Part shown: one piece after another, positions 1 to 8,981 of the stretch
Position numbering within the stretch: the stretch's first letter is position 1
Layout of the letters: every line of letters begins with the position of its first letter
Source of the DNA: Aliarcobacter sp.
GTDB lineage: Bacteria; Campylobacterota; Campylobacteria; Campylobacterales; Arcobacteraceae
Assembly: GCA_028689025.1 (NCBI GenBank)
Contig: JAQTXA010000001.1
Location: 124,001-188,000, forward strand
Length of the DNA: 64,000 nucleotides
Direction of reading: 5' to 3'
Notes under the pieces: model-generated
The model's database searches: none
Seen by the model: the letters and a program-made list of their open reading frames with translations, nothing else
What the model was told of the DNA's origin: nothing
Made by a program: the position numbers and the translations under genes

Positions 1-309
1 AAGTTGCTCTACTTCAAAACCCTCTTCAATAATAACTGAGCAAGTAAGATACTTTGGTTTGGCTCCCATCATAGCTAAGTCATTACAAGTTCCACAAATG
101 GCTAATTTTCCAATATCAGCTCCACTAAAAAACAAAGGACTAACTGTAAATGAATCTGTACTAAAAGCTAATGTTCCATTTTGAATAACAGCTGCATCTT
201 CACTTTTTTCTAATATCTCATTTTTAAAAGCATTATAAAATACTTTGTTTATAAGCTCATTGTTTTCAGCTCCACCATTTCCATGTGCTAGTGTTATTGT
301 TTTAGTCAT
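1..309 (-). CDS. hypE: Hydrogenase maturation protein HypE, N-terminal part (cut by window edge)
   Basis: HypE dehydrates the carbamoyl group delivered by HypF to a C-terminal cysteine thiocyanate, the source of the CN ligands of the [NiFe] site. The visible 103 residues begin MTKTITLAHGNGGAENNE, which matches the family's N-terminal H-G-[SN]-G-G start, and continue with the AIR-synthase-like stretch STDSFTVSPLFFSGADIGKLA and CGTCNDLAMMGAKP. The frame is open to base 1, so the ATP-binding remainder and C-terminal Cys lie outside. The start ATG is at 309. It is the last visible gene of a minus-strand run hypB-hypC-hypD-(two non-hyp genes)-hypE and follows the DUF5677-like gene by 23 bp. The identification is firm from sequence and context. 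Confidence 0.93.
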   Translation of the reverse strand, partial: MTKTITLAHGNGGAENNELINKVFYNAFKNEILEKSEDAAVIQNGTLAFSTDSFTVSPLFFSGADIGKLAICGTCNDLAMMGAKPKYLTCSVIIEEGFEVEQL

Positions 310-332
310 TTTTCAACCTATTTTTAAATTTC

Positions 333-1559
333 TTAATTATATATCTCTTCTTCAATTTCATCTAAACATTTTTGTAAATCTTCCCTTATCAGGTTCAATA
401 AAGATATTTGTATTATATGTTCAGTTTTTTCTGTTTTATATAGTATTAAATTTGAAGTTGTAATATTAATGAAGTAAGAAGCTAATTCACAAGGAACTTT
501 TATTCCTAAGTCACTTGGTCCCATAAGAACCTCATAAGAATCTTCACTTGATGAACCTCTATGAGAATATAAACTAGAAGAAGCCGAATGTATATTATTA
601 CTTGATGATTTGTAAAATGGTTTCATATGTTTAACAAAATCAACTTTTGCTTCTATTTCCCAAAATTGAATCTTCTTTTTATTTCTAGGTTGAATTATAT
701 TTAATGCCCAATTATAATCACCCTCAATAAATAATTCTCCATACTGTAATGCTAACTGATTTACTTCTTTTTCTAATTCTTCAATCTCAGAATTATTTAT
801 TAAATCATCTTCAAGTATCTCATTATATTTAATAGACAATTTCGCTTCATTTAAGTCATTAACAATACTATAATCTAAATATCTTCTTGCCGTTTCATTT
901 CCATTATCAGTAATAAAACAACTTATTACCATTGTTTCATAAAGTGTTCTACACCTAGCATATGCCCCATCTGCAAAACCTGCTCTTAAAAGTACCAATA
1001 TTTCATTTGATAATAAACAAGCTCGACCTTGCAATCTAGATAAAGCCTCATATAAATCAACGTTTTCTTCATTTATATCAACATCATAGCTTATTGTTAT
1101 ATCAATAGCTGTAGTTATTAATAGTTCAAATAAGTCTAGTGCTTGTCCCCAAATCTCATCAATACTTTGTTTTACTGTCATACTTTCATTTCTTAGTTTT
1201 ATAAAATAATCAGGAGTATTTTTATAGAGAGAAGATAATCTTTCTTTTGCAATTCGCTTACTTAAAGAAGCACTATATTTTCCTTTTTCATCATCAGATA
1301 AGTTAATGAATTTTTCTACTTGCTGTTTCTTATTTTCTATTATATTTAAGACATCAAAAAGAGTATCTTCTTCTTTAGAATATTTTGTATTTAATAATTG
1401 TTCTTCTGTAAAACTAAAAGTTATAGAACAACTTACATTTGGAGTGAACAATTGATTAACAATGCTATTTAATTGTTCTTCTGTTAAATATAAATTTAAT
1501 TGACTAAATTCATAATCTAAATATAAAATCAGTAACTCTTGACTTACATTATCATTCAC
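333..1559 (-). CDS. DUF5677-like protein inserted in the hyp operon
   Basis: This is a 408-residue soluble protein of unknown function. The central and C-terminal part has the DUF5677 look: a run of helices around residues 150-215 with LLRAGFADGAYARCRTLYET, followed by a polar region and a SSLYSHRGSSS motif near residue 330. No catalytic motif is apparent, and the N-terminal 120 residues look helical and polar. It overlaps the upstream MazG-like gene by 4 bases (ATGA), which implies translational coupling, and is followed after 23 bp by hypE. Such proteins are often found in accessory or defence-like neighbourhoods, so its place between hypD and hypE suggests an inserted two-gene cassette rather than a hydrogenase function. 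The family call is from motif memory. Confidence 0.7.
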   Translation of the reverse strand: MNDNVSQELLILYLDYEFSQLNLYLTEEQLNSIVNQLFTPNVSCSITFSFTEEQLLNTKYSKEEDTLFDVLNIIENKKQQVEKFINLSDDEKGKYSASLSKRIAKERLSSLYKNTPDYFIKLRNESMTVKQSIDEIWGQALDLFELLITTAIDITISYDVDINEENVDLYEALSRLQGRACLLSNEILVLLRAGFADGAYARCRTLYETMVISCFITDNGNETARRYLDYSIVNDLNEAKLSIKYNEILEDDLINNSEIEELEKEVNQLALQYGELFIEGDYNWALNIIQPRNKKKIQFWEIEAKVDFVKHMKPFYKSSSNNIHSASSSLYSHRGSSSEDSYEVLMGPSDLGIKVPCELASYFINITTSNLILYKTEKTEHIIQISLLNLIREDLQKCLDEIEEEIYN

Positions 1560-1912
1560 TTATCTTCCCTACTCTTAGAATATTTTTTACTTCCACCTTG
1601 AGATGTTTCAACTGGATATTTTTTTTCATTTTTAGTCATCTTGTTTAATATGGCATCTTCAAGGTTTATGTCAAGTTTCATACAAAGTCTAAGAAGATAA
1701 ATAGCCACGTCTGCAACTTCTTCTTTTGTATGCTCTAATACATCATCAGGCAAGTTCATTGACTCTTCAAAATTTAGCCATTGAAATATTTCATTTAGTT
1801 CTCCTACTTCACCTGTTAATGCCATAACTAGATTTTTTGGATTGTGAAAACTTTCCCAGTTTCTATCATCTGAGAATTTTTGTATTCTTTGTTTTATTTG
1901 TTCTATATCCAT
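1556..1912 (-). CDS. MazG-like nucleotide pyrophosphohydrolase (dCTPase type)
   Basis: The 118-residue protein is a single all-alpha MazG/RS21-C6-type domain that hydrolyses (d)NTPs to monophosphates. The metal-binding signature is present: G-E-V-G-E-L-x-E around residues 34-41 (in LTGEVGELNEIFQW), then EEVADVAIYLLRLC with E-x-x-D near residues 64-68. The FQWL segment is typical of the dCTP pyrophosphatase 1 subgroup. The C-terminus is a lysine/serine-rich tail. It starts 9 bp after hypD and overlaps the DUF5677-like gene by 4 bp, so it is transcribed with the hyp genes. Its likely role is nucleotide-pool sanitation, with no obvious link to hydrogenase assembly. Confidence 0.85.
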   Translation of the reverse strand: MDIEQIKQRIQKFSDDRNWESFHNPKNLVMALTGEVGELNEIFQWLNFEESMNLPDDVLEHTKEEVADVAIYLLRLCMKLDINLEDAILNKMTKNEKKYPVETSQGGSKKYSKSREDK

Positions 1913-1921
1913 GTTATCTCT

Positions 1922-3046
1922 TTATAGTAAATTTCCATATTTATAATAAGCACTACATGCACCCTCGCTACTTACCATACAAGCACCAATTGGATTTGTT
2001 GGAGTACAAACTGTTCCAAAGATTTTACAATCGTGGGGTTTTGCTATTCCTCTTAGAATATCTGGACATCTACAGGCTTTGTTGTCTTTTACTTCTTTTG
2101 TGGGAAGGATTTCTTTATATACTATTTTTGCATTGTATTTGTCATATTGTTCTTTTAGTTCATAGCCACTATTTTCAACTGTTCCTATTCCTCTGAATTT
2201 AAAAGGAACTTTTTTGAAGTATTTATTCATTAACTCTTGGGCTTTTAAGTTTCCATCATAAGATACAAGTCTTTTATACTCTACTTCTAACTCACTTCTT
2301 TTTTCTTTGAACTGTTTTACTATCATAGAGATTGATTGCATTACGTCAACTGGTTCAAAACCTGCCACAACTACTGGTTTATTATAATCTCTTGGAAACT
2401 CTTCATATATTTTACTTCCACTAATAACACTCACATGTGATGGTCCTAAAAAAGCATCTATTTTACAATCACTACTTTGCACTAATACTTGCATAACTTC
2501 TGGAACTGTAATATGGTTTATATGAAAAAGTATATTTGTAATATTGTGTTTTATTACTTGTTCAAGTAATGCACAAGTCATTGGAGTTGTTGTTTCAAAT
2601 CCTATTGCAAAAAAGACTACTGTTTTATTTGGATTCTCATTTGCTATTTTTATACACTCCATTGGTGAATATACGAATCTTACGTCTGCACCTTGGCTTC
2701 TTGCATTTTGTAAACTTCCCTTACTTCCTGGAACCTTTATCATATCCCCTAAAGTTACAAGTATTACATCTTCTTGTAAACTTAACTCATAAGCACTATC
2801 AATTCTCTCTTTTGGCATTACACAAACAGGACAGCCAGGCCCATGTATGAAGTTTATTTTTTTATTTATTAATTGAGGAATTCCATATTTCATAATAGTG
2901 TGAGTGTGTCCACCACATACTTCCATGATATTTATAATTCCATCATAATCTTTTAGATCTTCATCAATTAGTTGTTTATATGCTTTTATGGTTTTAGCAT
3001 CTCTAAAACCATCGTATAAATCTTTTAGTTGTAACTCTTTTTCCAT
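1922..3046 (-). CDS. hypD: Hydrogenase maturation protein HypD
   Basis: HypD is the [4Fe-4S] scaffold that, with HypC, carries the Fe(CN)2CO group destined for the [NiFe] active site. The 374-residue length is usual. Visible signatures are CGGHTH at residues 44-49, GPGCPVC at 69-75 and the cysteine-rich C-terminus (CRCPDILRG, CKIFGTVCTP, GACMVSSEGACSAYYKY) that binds the cluster. It starts 3 bp after hypC, so hypB-hypC-hypD form one tight operon. Nothing is missing, and the call is secure. Confidence 0.98.
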   Translation of the reverse strand: MEKELQLKDLYDGFRDAKTIKAYKQLIDEDLKDYDGIINIMEVCGGHTHTIMKYGIPQLINKKINFIHGPGCPVCVMPKERIDSAYELSLQEDVILVTLGDMIKVPGSKGSLQNARSQGADVRFVYSPMECIKIANENPNKTVVFFAIGFETTTPMTCALLEQVIKHNITNILFHINHITVPEVMQVLVQSSDCKIDAFLGPSHVSVISGSKIYEEFPRDYNKPVVVAGFEPVDVMQSISMIVKQFKEKRSELEVEYKRLVSYDGNLKAQELMNKYFKKVPFKFRGIGTVENSGYELKEQYDKYNAKIVYKEILPTKEVKDNKACRCPDILRGIAKPHDCKIFGTVCTPTNPIGACMVSSEGACSAYYKYGNLL

Positions 3047-3049
3047 GTG

Positions 3050-3331
3050 TTATCTATTTGGGCAATTATCAGATTGCTTAATTGCTTCTAATCTATCTTG
3101 TTCTTCCATCTTTTCTATTATCTCCGAATAGACTTTTAAAGACTCCAAAGCATCTTCTTCATCAATCTTATTCATAGCAAATCCAATATGAATTAAAACA
3201 TAATCCCCAATCACTACATCTTGGTCTATTAAATCTAAACTAGCACTTCTTTCAACTCCCATTGTATCAACGATACAAGTGTTCATTTCAGTGTCTATAC
3301 TTTTTATTTTTGATGGTATTGATAAGCACAT
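3050..3331 (-). CDS. hypC: Hydrogenase maturation chaperone HypC/HybG family
   Basis: This small chaperone binds HypD and the immature large subunit during insertion of the Fe(CN)2CO unit. It begins MCLSIPSKI; the invariant Cys2 and the MCL-x-x-P signature are present. It has 93 residues, slightly longer than many homologues because of a charged C-terminal tail that ends in CPNR. It lies 4 bp after hypB and 3 bp before hypD. It is the only HypC-type protein in this window, so it presumably serves both the HydAB enzyme and the HupUV pair. Confidence 0.97.
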   Translation of the reverse strand: MCLSIPSKIKSIDTEMNTCIVDTMGVERSASLDLIDQDVVIGDYVLIHIGFAMNKIDEEDALESLKVYSEIIEKMEEQDRLEAIKQSDNCPNR

Positions 3332-3335
3332 ATTT

Positions 3336-4160
3336 CTATCTCATCTTTCTTTTGAAATTAATCCAATCAATTACATTTTGAAGAGATTGTTTATCTTTTA
3401 CATTTACTTCTAAAATATCTACATTTGGTTTTAGTTTTCTAGCTTCCATTTTCTCTTTTTCAATATCATATTCAAAGTATGGAAGTAAATCTGTTTTTGT
3501 AATAAGTATTAAATCAGCACATCTAAACATAACTGGATATTTAGCAATCTTATCCTCACCCTCAGGAACTGAAACAAGAACAATATTCAAATGAGTTCCA
3601 ACATCATAAGAAGCAGGACATACAAGATTTCCTACATTTTCCACAAAACAAATATCAATATTGTCTAGGTTAATATCATGCAAACCTTTGTGAACCATAA
3701 AAGCATCTAAGTGACAAGCACTTCCTGTTTGGATTTGAACAGCTTCAATTCCTTTTGCTTTTAATCTATCAGCATCCCTTGAAGTTTCTAAGTCACCCTC
3801 AACAACTGCAAATTTGAAATCTACCATATCAGCGATATTTTCTAAAAGTGATGTTTTTCCACTTCCAGGACTACTCATAAGATTTATTCCTAAAACTTTG
3901 TGTGAATCAAAATGAGCTCTATTGTGTGAGGCTTCATGGTCATTTTTATCAAGAATTTTTTTGATTACAGAGATTGTTTTTGCATCGTTTAATTGGGGAT
4001 TATGATTTAAAGTTTCATGAGCTGCTTGGTGAGATGAGCTCCAAGTTGTATTGTCATGTGGATGGTCATGGTCATGAACAATTCCATGTTCATAGTCATC
4101 ATGATGATGGTGGTGATGTTGTTCTTGTCCTGCTATTGTACAACCGCAATCTTTACACAT
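3336..4160 (-). CDS. hypB: Hydrogenase nickel incorporation GTPase HypB
   Basis: This GTPase delivers nickel to the hydrogenase large subunit. The 274-residue protein has the N-terminal high-affinity metal motif MCKDCGC, then a histidine-rich stretch (six consecutive His at residues 15-20 and more His/Asp to about residue 54) that could store nickel. The SIMIBI-class G domain follows: P-loop SSPGSGKTS at 96-104, the metal site Cys and His in GSACHLDAF, ENVGNLVCP, and the TKTD base-recognition motif. It is the first gene of the hyp operon. The 120-bp region upstream carries a TGAA-N6-TTCA palindrome and the 19-bp hydrogenase-promoter element described below. RBS AAGGAAATAAT precedes the ATG. 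Confidence 0.98.
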   Translation of the reverse strand: MCKDCGCTIAGQEQHHHHHHDDYEHGIVHDHDHPHDNTTWSSSHQAAHETLNHNPQLNDAKTISVIKKILDKNDHEASHNRAHFDSHKVLGINLMSSPGSGKTSLLENIADMVDFKFAVVEGDLETSRDADRLKAKGIEAVQIQTGSACHLDAFMVHKGLHDINLDNIDICFVENVGNLVCPASYDVGTHLNIVLVSVPEGEDKIAKYPVMFRCADLILITKTDLLPYFEYDIEKEKMEARKLKPNVDILEVNVKDKQSLQNVIDWINFKRKMR

Positions 4161-4190
4161 ATTATTTCCTTTTTGTTTTAAACTATTTTT

Positions 4191-4206
4191 GTGAATAAAT
4201 ATTCAT
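4191..4206. promoter_or_regulatory. Putative TetR operator in the hypB promoter
   Basis: GTGAATAAATATTCAT is an inverted repeat TGAA-N6-TTCA lying 31-46 bp upstream of the hypB ATG. On the hypB sense strand it abuts an A/T-rich -10-like TATTTAAAAT (4205-4214), so a bound repressor would cover the transcription start. The same palindrome type occurs at 12531, 18593 and 53512. Assignment to the TetR regulator at 55768-56361 is inference. Confidence 0.6.
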
Positions 4207-4258
4207 TTTAAATAGTTTAACTCAAAAAGTCTAAAGGTCGAATAATTTTAATTTGCAG

Positions 4259-4277
4259 TTAGGTGTTTTTAGAACAA
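4259..4277 (+). promoter_or_regulatory. 19-bp hydrogenase-promoter element, copy 1
   Basis: TTAGGTGTTTTTAGAACAA on the plus strand is identical over 19 bases to the copy on the minus strand at 53440-53458 and differs at 2 positions from the copy at 12599-12617. Its centre is 69.5 bp from the centre of the palindrome at 4191-4206. It lies 99-117 bp upstream of hypB, directly after the stop codon of the NifX-like gene. It is probably a binding site for an unknown activator; it does not resemble a sigma-54 promoter. Confidence 0.65.
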
Positions 4278-4280
4278 GAT

Positions 4281-4673
4281 TTATTTAAACGAAGCTGATG
4301 TCTCTTTTAATATCGTATTTACATCTAATGCTTCACCATTATATTTTACAAGTTTTATACCTTGTGAAGTAAAAGAGTTTGCTGTATTTTTACAAGCTTT
4401 TTTAACTACTATGTAACTGCATTCACTTAAAGCCATACCCATTTTATTGTGTTCTGCGATATGTTCTTCATCATCGTGTCCGTGGTCACAAGCATGGTCT
4501 TCTTCCGCATGGTCATGGTCAATGTCTGTTCTTGGATTTGTTATTACTGAGTCTAATTTAAATGATCTGAACATTCCTGAACCTGTTAAATCATAAATTG
4601 CGAATTTTGGAGTATGTCCTGCATTACTAAAGAATGTTAAATTCTCATCTTTTACTGGAATTGCTATTTTCAT
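4281..4673 (-). CDS. NifX/NifB-type dinitrogenase-cofactor-domain protein with His/Asp-rich insert
   Basis: The 130-residue protein has the NifX-like fold signature (MKIAIPVKDENLTFFSNAGH, KFAIYDL, then a C-terminal SYIVVKKACKNTANSFTSQG segment). Members of this family bind metal clusters or metal cofactors. Between residues about 50 and 75 sits an insert very rich in His, Asp and Glu with one Cys (DHDHAEEDHACDHGHDDEEH), an evident metal-binding tract. No nitrogenase genes are in view. The position directly upstream of hypB suggests a role in nickel or iron handling for hydrogenase, which is inference. The upstream 75 bp contains a GAGTATACTC palindrome and a TACAAT -10-like box. Confidence 0.8.
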   Translation of the reverse strand: MKIAIPVKDENLTFFSNAGHTPKFAIYDLTGSGMFRSFKLDSVITNPRTDIDHDHAEEDHACDHGHDDEEHIAEHNKMGMALSECSYIVVKKACKNTANSFTSQGIKLVKYNGEALDVNTILKETSASFK

Positions 4674-4747
4674 TATATGCCTTTTATTAGTTTATTGTAG
4701 AGTATACTCTCTTAACTGCCTTTATATGCAATTATTACTCCGCAACT

Positions 4748-5776
4748 TCAATCTTTGATTTTATATTTTTGTTTTGCATTTTCTATTGCCTTATGAAGTC
4801 GTTTTTGAAACTCTTCTTTTGGTGGTAAAATCGTAAGATATTTTGCCACATGAATATCACTTTTTTCAAGTTCGAGTAATTCTATTTGCTCTTGATTCTT
4901 ATCACTACAAAGAATGATTCCCAAAGGTGTATTTTCATCTTCTTCTTTTTCATACTTTTCTAAGTATCTTAAGTATAACTCCATTTGCCCTTTATACTCT
5001 GCTTTGAATTTTCCCAGTTTCAAGTCAAAAGCAACCAATCTTTTTAATTTTCGATTATAAAAAAGTAAATCAATATAAAAATCATCTTCGCCAATTTGAA
5101 CTCTTTTTTGTCGTGCTATAAAAGAAAATCCATTTCCTAGCTCTAAAATAAAGTTTTCAATATCTCTCAAAATGGCATCTTCTAAATCTTTTTCCAAATA
5201 TCTATCATTGACTTCTAAAAAGTCTAAAATATATGGGTCTTTTAAAATCATATTAGGAGTTACAATGCCCTCTTTTAGTTTTTCTATTTCATAAGTGATT
5301 AATTCATCAGGTTTTTTTGATAAGGCTGTTCGCTCAAATAACATTGAATCAATTCGATTTTCTAAAACTCTTGTACTCCATTTGTCTAAGCAACACATTT
5401 GAATATAAAATTCTCTTTGTAAATCATCTTCTATATAAATAAGCTTCCTAAAATGAGTCCAACTTAATTGTCTACTCAGTGCGGAGACAATTTCAAAATC
5501 ATCAAAAACTTGTGAAAATTTAATCATGTGAAAAAGATTTGCTCTTGAAAAGCCACTTCCAAACTCTTCTACCAATTGTCTACTCACTGAGTGCACAATT
5601 TGATTTCCATAATCTGCCCTTGAGTTTTTCAAAATATCTTCATTGATTTTAAATCCAATTTGCCAATACATCAAAGTCAAAGATGAGTTTACACTAACAG
5701 CTACTCGCTCTTTTGTAGATACTATGAGGTTTTTCAAATCCTCAAGTAAGGATTTGTTTTCAATAAACTTTTCCAT
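4748..5776 (-). CDS. YhcG-type PDDEXK nuclease domain protein (DUF1016)
   Basis: This 342-residue protein has the N-terminal DUF1016 helical domain (YWQIGFKINEDI, LSRQLSWTHFRKLI) and the C-terminal PD-(D/E)XK-like nuclease domain with F-Y-I-D-L-L-F-Y-N-R near residue 235 followed by LVAFDLKLGKFK, which supplies the D...(D/E)-x-K core. Family members associate with type I restriction loci and mobile elements; a role in DNA processing or defence is likely but not established. It lies downstream of hsdR on the same strand, separated by 71 bp, and belongs to the same defence block. RBS-like AAGGAAAT precedes the ATG. Confidence 0.85.
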   Translation of the reverse strand: MEKFIENKSLLEDLKNLIVSTKERVAVSVNSSLTLMYWQIGFKINEDILKNSRADYGNQIVHSVSRQLVEEFGSGFSRANLFHMIKFSQVFDDFEIVSALSRQLSWTHFRKLIYIEDDLQREFYIQMCCLDKWSTRVLENRIDSMLFERTALSKKPDELITYEIEKLKEGIVTPNMILKDPYILDFLEVNDRYLEKDLEDAILRDIENFILELGNGFSFIARQKRVQIGEDDFYIDLLFYNRKLKRLVAFDLKLGKFKAEYKGQMELYLRYLEKYEKEEDENTPLGIILCSDKNQEQIELLELEKSDIHVAKYLTILPPKEEFQKRLHKAIENAKQKYKIKD

Positions 5777-5847
5777 TTTGATTTCCTTTTTTGAAAATCA
5801 TAACAAAAAAATTTATTTATTATAAAAAATATTACAATTTGTTATTT

Positions 5848-8800
5848 TTAGTTAGAACAACTTATTTCAACTTGTCGTATAACTATAGCCAAAGCTTCCA
5901 AAGCATTTTTTGGTGGATAATCATATTTTTTAAGAAGTCGTTTTACTTCACTTCTCATTTTCGCTCTTGCATTGTCTTTATATTGCCAATCTATTGTTTT
6001 TGAATTTTGAATCTTTTTTGTAAGCTCAATTGCAAGTTCTTTTAAAATCTCTTCTTTCATAACATCTTTTACACCTTCAAACTTTGTCAGGGCATCATAA
6101 AAAGATTTTTCTTCATCACTAAGACCTAGTTCATTTCCATTTAAAAAGTCTTTCATCATATCTTTTGACATATTTAAAAGTTCATCTATAACCTCAGCAT
6201 TTGTGATAGCTTTGTTATTGTATTTGTTCATTATCTCTGCCATTAGGATTGAGAATTTCTCACTTTGAACTATATTTGTTCTTTCATAGCCTTTTATCTT
6301 ATCTCCTAAAAGTCTTTTTAGAAGTTCTAAGGCTATATTTTTTCTTTTCATTGAAGCTATTTCATTTAAAAAATCTTCATTAAAAATATCAAGTTCACTT
6401 TGTTTGATACCTAAAATATCATTTAACTCTAAGATACTATCTTTTTGAATAGAGTTTTGAACAAGAGATAAAACCCTTTGATTTATTTTTTGAAGGTCAA
6501 ACTCTTTTCCATCAAGTTTCAATAAGGCACTTCTTAGAGCTTTAAAGTATGCGATTTCAAGTTTTGTTTTGTCATCTAACAAAGAGTTACAAAGTGTTTG
6601 AGAAGCATTTAGTTCACTAACTTTTTTATTGAACTCTTTTTTTATTTCTTCTTCCCCATAACTCAAAGCTAAAACTTCTTCTACACCCTCACCTATTAAA
6701 TACAATCTATCTTTATCGCTTCCATGAAAAAAAGCACTATAATCAAGACCTGCAAATAGTTTTCTTAGATAATCCAAATTATCTTCAAGTTTATGATAAA
6801 CACCATCAAGATTTAACTCAATTTTATCTTCATCCCTTTTTGTATAAGTTTGAAGTGCATCTCGCAGAGAACTCATAATCCCAATATAATCAACAACCAA
6901 TCCACCTATTTTATCTTTGAAAACTCTATTTACTCTTGCTATTGCTTGCATAAGATTGTGTGATTTCATTGGTTTATCTATATACATTGTACTCATTGAT
7001 GGTACATCAAATCCAGTAAGCCACATATCAACAACAATTACAATTTTTAGTTCATCTTGGGTATCTTTTATTCTTTTTGCTAAAAAGTTTCTATCATCTT
7101 TACTTGTTTCATGTTGTTTTAGGATTTCATCATCACTTGGATTTGTAGTCATTATGACTTTTATTTTTCCCTTATCTAAATCTTTGTTTTCCCATGATGG
7201 ACGGATTTTGATTATTTGTTCATATAGTTTTACAGCTATTTTTCTATTCATACAAACTATCATGGCTTTATCCAAAAACTTAGGAGCTAAAATAATCTCT
7301 CTGTCTTCATAATGAGTTACTATATCAAGTGCTAACATTTCCAATCTATGAGAATCTCCCACAATCTCTTCAAGTTTTGTGAACTCTCTTTTTGATTGGT
7401 CTAGTAGTTCAGATGGAGCACCTTCATCTTCTAGTTTTTCATACTCTTTATCTATAGCTTTTAATACTTCATTATCAAGTTTTAGTTTTGCGATTCTGCT
7501 TTCATAAAATATTTTTACAGTTGAGCCATCTTCTACAGCTTGAGTCATATCATAAACATCAACTTCTTCACCAAATATTTCCCTTGTGGATTTATCACTA
7601 CTTTCTATTGGTGTTCCTGTAAATCCAATAAAAGTAGCATTTGGTAGTGCATCTCTTATATGTTTTGCATAACCATAAGTAACTTTTCCAGTTTTACTAT
7701 CTACTTTTGCATCTAATCCGTATTGGCTTCTATGGGCTTCATCTGCTATTAAAATAATATCTCTTCTGTCACTTAAACAATCTATTTGTATCTCATCTTC
7801 TTTTAGTGCAAATTTTTGAATAGTTGTAAATAAAACTCCACCACTTTGTCGATTTAGTTTTTCTCTTAAATCATCTTTATCTTTTATACTAATTGGTGTT
7901 TGTCTTAATATATCTTTTGCATTTGAAAAAGTTGAAAAAAGTTGTTCATCCAAATCATTTCTATCTGTCAAAACTATAACTGTTGGGTTTTTTATCTCTT
8001 TTACAATACATCCCGTATAAAAAACCATAGAAAGGGATTTTCCACTTCCTTGTGTATGCCAGATAAGACCTGCTTTTTTTGATTTTTCTATTATTGATTT
8101 TACTGTTGAATCTACTGCTTTTTTAACAGCAAAGTATTGATGATAAGCAGATAATATTTTGATATTTTTTATTCCATCATCAATAAAAAGTATAAAATTT
8201 CGCACAATATCCAAAAGTCTGTTTTTTTCAAACATTCCTAAAATCATTGTTTCTATTTGTATATGAGAATCAAGTTTTTTTCCATCTATACTTTTCCATG
8301 CTGAAAATCTTTCCAAGTTGGAGCTTAGAGTTCCTACTTTTGCATTTATTCCATCACTTATTACCATAAAAGCATTTGTATTAAAAAGTGTTGGTATTTT
8401 ATTTTTATAGGTTTGTAGTTGGTTGTAGGCTTGGGTTAATCCTATTTTTTCATTGCTTAGGCTTTTTAGTTCAAAAACTACCAATGGTAAACCATTTATA
8501 AAGATGATTAAATCAGGTCTTCTCTCATCATGTTCTTTTATTGTAAATTGGTTTGAGATTAGAAAGTCATTGTTTGAAGAGTTTTTAAAATCAAATAAAT
8601 AAACCTTATCGCCCTTATCTATTCCCTCATTATCTTTGTAAACTACATCTATTCCATCTGTTAAATAGTGATGAAAGGTTTTATTGTTTTCTATTAGAAG
8701 TGGAGAGTTTAGATTTAGTATTTGTCTTAAAATATCTTCTAAGGTATCACTTGGGATATGTGGATTTATTTTTTTTAGGCTTTGAAAAAATCTATTTTCT

Positions 8801-8943
8801 AAAATAACAGAACTATAATCACTTCTTTCAGCATTTATTCCCTCACAAGAAATATCTACGCCATTTTGATACTCATACTTTAGTTCATGTTGAAATATCT
8901 CTATAACCGCTTTTTCTAAGTTATCTTCATAAAAGTTATTCAT
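5848..8943 (-). CDS. hsdR: Type I restriction enzyme, R (helicase-nuclease) subunit
   Basis: The 1031-residue motor and nuclease subunit translocates and cleaves unmethylated DNA. The N-terminal nuclease domain shows RPDLIIFINGLPLVVFELK near residues 143-161 (D...E-x-K). The SF2 helicase core follows: Walker A in HTQGSGKSLSMVF (about residue 295), DEAH box in ADEAHRSQYG (about 405), GFTGTP, and motif VI in LMQAIARVNRVF (about 680). The length is normal and there are no internal stops, so the gene appears intact. It follows hsdS by 38 bp. Its C-terminal helical domain is the usual HsdR assembly region. Confidence 0.96.
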   Translation of the reverse strand: MNNFYEDNLEKAVIEIFQHELKYEYQNGVDISCEGINAERSDYSSVILENRFFQSLKKINPHIPSDTLEDILRQILNLNSPLLIENNKTFHHYLTDGIDVVYKDNEGIDKGDKVYLFDFKNSSNNDFLISNQFTIKEHDERRPDLIIFINGLPLVVFELKSLSNEKIGLTQAYNQLQTYKNKIPTLFNTNAFMVISDGINAKVGTLSSNLERFSAWKSIDGKKLDSHIQIETMILGMFEKNRLLDIVRNFILFIDDGIKNIKILSAYHQYFAVKKAVDSTVKSIIEKSKKAGLIWHTQGSGKSLSMVFYTGCIVKEIKNPTVIVLTDRNDLDEQLFSTFSNAKDILRQTPISIKDKDDLREKLNRQSGGVLFTTIQKFALKEDEIQIDCLSDRRDIILIADEAHRSQYGLDAKVDSKTGKVTYGYAKHIRDALPNATFIGFTGTPIESSDKSTREIFGEEVDVYDMTQAVEDGSTVKIFYESRIAKLKLDNEVLKAIDKEYEKLEDEGAPSELLDQSKREFTKLEEIVGDSHRLEMLALDIVTHYEDREIILAPKFLDKAMIVCMNRKIAVKLYEQIIKIRPSWENKDLDKGKIKVIMTTNPSDDEILKQHETSKDDRNFLAKRIKDTQDELKIVIVVDMWLTGFDVPSMSTMYIDKPMKSHNLMQAIARVNRVFKDKIGGLVVDYIGIMSSLRDALQTYTKRDEDKIELNLDGVYHKLEDNLDYLRKLFAGLDYSAFFHGSDKDRLYLIGEGVEEVLALSYGEEEIKKEFNKKVSELNASQTLCNSLLDDKTKLEIAYFKALRSALLKLDGKEFDLQKINQRVLSLVQNSIQKDSILELNDILGIKQSELDIFNEDFLNEIASMKRKNIALELLKRLLGDKIKGYERTNIVQSEKFSILMAEIMNKYNNKAITNAEVIDELLNMSKDMMKDFLNGNELGLSDEEKSFYDALTKFEGVKDVMKEEILKELAIELTKKIQNSKTIDWQYKDNARAKMRSEVKRLLKKYDYPPKNALEALAIVIRQVEISCSN

Positions 8944-8981
8944 TTTGACTCCAAATTTGGATAAGGTTAATATTTATCATA

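Noticed and set aside
4161..4280. Sigma-54 promoter upstream of hypB, as used by NtrC-type H2 regulation
   Set aside because: No GG-N10-GC element with TGGCAC/TTGC similarity was found in the hyp, nickel-transporter or hydA leaders.
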